Below are positions 61,805 through 64,000 of a DNA stretch of 64,000 nt, one piece after another. The position numbers and the translations under genes are program-made. The stretch is from Cellvibrio sp. 79. Lineage in GTDB: Bacteria > Pseudomonadota > Gammaproteobacteria > Pseudomonadales > Cellvibrionaceae. The stretch spans positions 516,428-580,427 of the forward strand of contig MVDH01000006.1 of assembly GCA_003056245.1 (NCBI GenBank), in the 5' to 3' direction. Position 1 is the first letter of the stretch. Each line of letters starts with the position of its first letter. Under the pieces are notes generated by a model. That model saw only the letters and a program-made list of their open reading frames with translations. It was not told the DNA's origin and did not search any database.

Positions 61805-62245
61805 TTATTTATTTTCGCCATTACCATAAAAAACACTGAGCAATCGGGTTTTAAGCACCGGCATGGAATCCGGGCTCGATAAAAACGTATCAATACCCAT
61901 CAAACGCCAATACTGGCCTTCGTCACCAAATATTATATTTTTAATTTCAATGGCATCACCTGTAGCAATAAAAAACCAGGAACAGCCAGTATTTACGTGA
62001 TTTACCACTTTCTTCCTGAAGAATAACCGCGATGCTGGCATATCAATCGCAAATTCTTCGCGCAATTCCCGTAGCACACACTGCTCCGGCGACTCATCAC
62101 CTTCACGCCCACCGCCGGGAAAATCCCACATATCCGGATAAGGAATTTCTGCATTATTATCGCGCCGGTAAATGAGCAATTGCCCGTTGTATAAATAGGC
62201 GAGTTTGCAGCCGGTAAATTCTTTTTCCATAAGCGTGTTATTCAA
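61805..62245 (-). CDS. Nudix hydrolase
   Basis: A 146-residue protein with the Nudix box GGGREGDESPEQCVLRELRE followed by EFAI (G-x5-E-x7-REx2EE). This binds Mg2+ and hydrolyses nucleoside diphosphates linked to other groups. The upstream WDFPGGG fits the common substrate-binding part. Its start overlaps the stop of the upstream acetyltransferase gene by 4 nt, so the two are translationally coupled. The substrate is unknown. Confidence 0.88.
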   Translation of the reverse strand: MNNTLMEKEFTGCKLAYLYNGQLLIYRRDNNAEIPYPDMWDFPGGGREGDESPEQCVLRELREEFAIDMPASRLFFRKKVVNHVNTGCSWFFIATGDAIEIKNIIFGDEGQYWRLMGIDTFLSSPDSMPVLKTRLLSVFYGNGENK

Positions 62246-62694
62246 GTGTTAACAATCGCTAACTGCATGTGCAGTAACGGATAAGGTTTACCTTGACCAT
62301 CAAGTGGTGAACGACCAATAACTATAAAACCCATTCGTTGATAAAATCCTATCGCCTGTCCATTTTGTTCATTCACATCCACTTTAGTAGCGCCAAGCTT
62401 CTCGATCGCGTGTATTGTTAATAAAGCGCCAATCCCTGAACCACGCATTGCTGGCGATATAAATAACATCTCAATATTGTTCTCGTGAGTCCCGCAAAAG
62501 CCGACAATTTCACCACGCTGATCTCGCATGCAAATTAGCGTAACCGCATCGAAATAATGGTCCAGAATCAGTGGTTTTAACGCAACCAGATCTTTTTCTT
62601 TTAAAAAATCATGGGTGGCGCGGACAGATTCTTCCCAGATCTTTATCAACGTTTGATAATCTTTCTTTTCAGCACGTTCAATATTCATAAACAT
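62242..62694 (-). CDS. GNAT-family N-acetyltransferase
   Basis: A 150-residue acetyltransferase. The acetyl-CoA loop is AMRGSGIGALLTIHAIEKLG, preceded by GFCGTHENNIEMLFISP, and followed by the conserved NEQNGQAIGFYQRMGFIVIG. It resembles the YjaB/PhnO-like small GNAT enzymes. The start may be ATG 62694 or ATG 62688; neither has a strong ribosome site. It is coupled to the Nudix gene and downstream of the SnoaL-like gene. The acceptor is unknown. Confidence 0.88.
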   Translation of the reverse strand: MFMNIERAEKKDYQTLIKIWEESVRATHDFLKEKDLVALKPLILDHYFDAVTLICMRDQRGEIVGFCGTHENNIEMLFISPAMRGSGIGALLTIHAIEKLGATKVDVNEQNGQAIGFYQRMGFIVIGRSPLDGQGKPYPLLHMQLAIVNT

Positions 62695-62708
62695 GTGTAA
62701 CCAAAAAT

Positions 62709-63146
62709 TTATTTACCGGGCTGCCGTTGCAAAATGGCTTGCAACGATTGGTGATCAATGGGTGCGGAAGTATGTTCGTGAAATATTTTCCAGTTATCAC
62801 CTATTTTCCTTAACGCCATGGAAACCCGGTTGGTAAGTGAACGCAACTTTTCGCCATTCTCAGCGATGGCTGTGTAAGTAAAATAGGCGTAACCCACTGC
62901 AAGCTCATCGGTTATTGTTGAATCAATTACCTCTGAAGTAACAACAACGCGCTCAGTTTCCAGTGAAGAAAACCATCCCTCTGCCATTGCTCGCCAATTA
63001 TCAAGCCCCTGAATGGACCATTCGCCCCACATATCAAATATATGTACATCCTTAGTATAAAGCCCTGTAAATGCTTCAACATTTTTGGTGAAAACCGCTT
63101 GCTCATAGGCAGCTACCACCTGCAAAAAAGGATTCTGTTGGTTCAT
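62709..63146 (-). CDS. SnoaL/DUF4440-like NTF2-fold protein
   Basis: A 145-residue cytoplasmic protein of the NTF2-like superfamily. It has FLQVVAAYEQAVFTKNVEAF, TGLYTKDVHIFDMWGEWSIQ, the GYAYFTYTAIAENGEKLRSL strand region and a C-terminal WKIFHEHTSAPID. The pattern is that of SnoaL-like or calcium/calmodulin-kinase-association-like domains, often of unknown function in bacteria. The start follows GAGGTAACTATG. It is 14 nt upstream of the GNAT gene, so the three genes SnoaL-GNAT-Nudix form a likely operon. Confidence 0.75.
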   Translation of the reverse strand: MNQQNPFLQVVAAYEQAVFTKNVEAFTGLYTKDVHIFDMWGEWSIQGLDNWRAMAEGWFSSLETERVVVTSEVIDSTITDELAVGYAYFTYTAIAENGEKLRSLTNRVSMALRKIGDNWKIFHEHTSAPIDHQSLQAILQRQPGK

Positions 63147-63354
63147 AGTTACCTCATCATAATGGCAATTAAGCTAGCTCTATTTTCAACACTTATTCAT
63201 GCACTTTTACAATTCCATTTTTGTGATTTCCAGACTTTTCCACCATTGCCAAATCATCTTCATACTTAGCGTATAAAGGCAAAAAATAAACCCTCGCAAA
63301 ATCGCCTGGCAAATTTCAATCAACGTTCCAATTATCCTTGCAAGTTAATGAAAT

Positions 63355-63729
63355 TCAAAAAGTCGAACACCACAACGTAATACCACCGATTGCAAATAGT
63401 ACTACCCAGGCCAGATGACGCCCACGGGTAAAAATCAACGGAAATAATCCGGAGACAATGGCGGTCACACCAACAATACGCAAGGTGCCAGGCACCGTAA
63501 GATCTGCACGGCCAGCATGCACCAGCAAAGCGGCAAAACCAATCCATGCCACGGTAGTAATGTGCCATGCAAAACGCAAAGTGCGCTTGGTGAATTCCTG
63601 ATCACCAAAAATTTTGGGTAAATTCTCGCGGCGAAACAAACGGATAAGAATATATTTTTCACCGAGGTATGAATGGGCAATACCAAGGGCCACGGTGAGA
63701 AATGCAGCGAAATACAAAAATATAGCCAT
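63355..63729 (-). CDS. Four-helix membrane protein of unknown function
   Basis: A 124-residue hydrophobic protein with four predicted helices: FLYFAAFLTVALGIAHSYLG, HITTVAWIGFAALLVHA, RIVGVTAIVSGLFPLIF and LAWVVLFAIGGITLWC. A basic cytoplasmic loop (RLFRRENLPKIFGDQEFTKR) follows helix 1. The ribosome site before 63729 is AAGGGAG. The family is not recognised with certainty. It stands alone on the minus strand, with no visible partner. Confidence 0.7.
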   Translation of the reverse strand: MAIFLYFAAFLTVALGIAHSYLGEKYILIRLFRRENLPKIFGDQEFTKRTLRFAWHITTVAWIGFAALLVHAGRADLTVPGTLRIVGVTAIVSGLFPLIFTRGRHLAWVVLFAIGGITLWCSTF

Positions 63730-64000
63730 GACTACTAACTCCCTTCATATATATATTTAATGAGCCAAGATTAGACAACGCTATCCCTCACTTTCAATCC
63801 GGACATGCGGGAGTAGCGATTTAATAGATACCTCGTAGCGCTGGAACAGTGCTTCACATGAATCTTTATATTCGCCATCCTGGTAGAATTTCATATATAG
63901 AAAAACCTGAAGGAGAGACTGTAAAAATTTCTGTGTAACTGCCAACTCAACGATAATCCACCAAGCGCTCATCAAACACAATCATAAAATGATTGAGCGC
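63730..64000. other. Right end of the window
   Basis: No gene is well supported. An open minus-strand frame of about 65 residues (63781-63981) starts without a ribosome site and could be the overlap of a gene beginning beyond the edge. It is left unannotated. Confidence 0.4.

Noticed and set aside
63781..63981. Open minus-strand frame at the right edge
   Set aside because: It begins at a TTG without a ribosome site just after a stop codon and shows no family pattern; another frame at the edge is also open.

Overview
The window most likely comes from a free-living, polysaccharide-degrading gammaproteobacterium of the Cellvibrio type. Three things point there. The arabinanase at 7231-8274 is 347 residues long and its catalytic residues fall at D38, D158 and E221, the positions known for Cellvibrio japonicus Arb43A. 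The secreted enzymes carry long poly-serine linkers of the Cellvibrio/Saccharophagus style. The TonB-dependent receptors, GH43, GH97 and GH127 enzymes and SapC/tryptophan-halogenase-like genes are arranged as in polysaccharide utilisation loci of that group. No rRNA or tRNA gene, complete insertion sequence, CRISPR array or prophage was recognised.

Region 1 (1-40.5 kb) is an L-arabinan/L-arabinose utilisation locus. It has seven GH43 genes (one cut by the window edge), a retaining-type GH97, a GH127 beta-L-arabinofuranosidase, two paralogous TonB-dependent receptors, aldose 1-epimerase, a chemoreceptor, a GPH-type symporter next to a cytoplasmic GH43, and araB-araD-araA with a HAD phosphatase. 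It also has an L-arabinonate-dehydratase-like gene with a sugar dehydrogenase (a possible oxidative route) and a YtfQRT-YjfF-type ABC importer. The main transcription units share an AT-rich 18-bp motif resembling AATATTRTATKACAAWTT. It is probably the operator of one arabinose regulator that is not encoded in the window. A parDE toxin-antitoxin pair and a few small genes lie among them.

Region 2 (40.5-42.8 kb) is a short mixed stretch: a small acidic protein, a glutathione S-transferase gene broken by a one-base frameshift, and a periplasmic substrate-binding-like protein.

Region 3 (42.8-59.9 kb) looks like an alpha-glucan locus, most likely for alpha-1,3-glucan. It contains a 1628-residue secreted enzyme with two GH87-like beta-helix domains, each with the full Asp triad. 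Around it are a LacI regulator, an inverting SusB-type GH97, a SapC-like gene, a tryptophan-halogenase-like flavoprotein, a third TonB-dependent receptor and an MFS sugar transporter. Seven LacI-type operators (GAAAACGTTTTC or GAAATCGWTTTC) lie upstream of the GH87 gene, GH97 and the receptor/MFS pair. This is the best candidate for a previously undescribed system here.

Region 4 (59.9-64 kb) holds an ECF42-like sigma factor and small housekeeping or hypothetical genes (GFA-like, Nudix, GNAT, SnoaL-like, membrane protein). Notable non-coding structure includes two REP-like nested palindromes inside operons, each with its own private complementary arms; a cluster of 35-bp tandem repeats and GC palindromes; a heptanucleotide microsatellite; and a possible short transcript at 14.56-14.73 kb.
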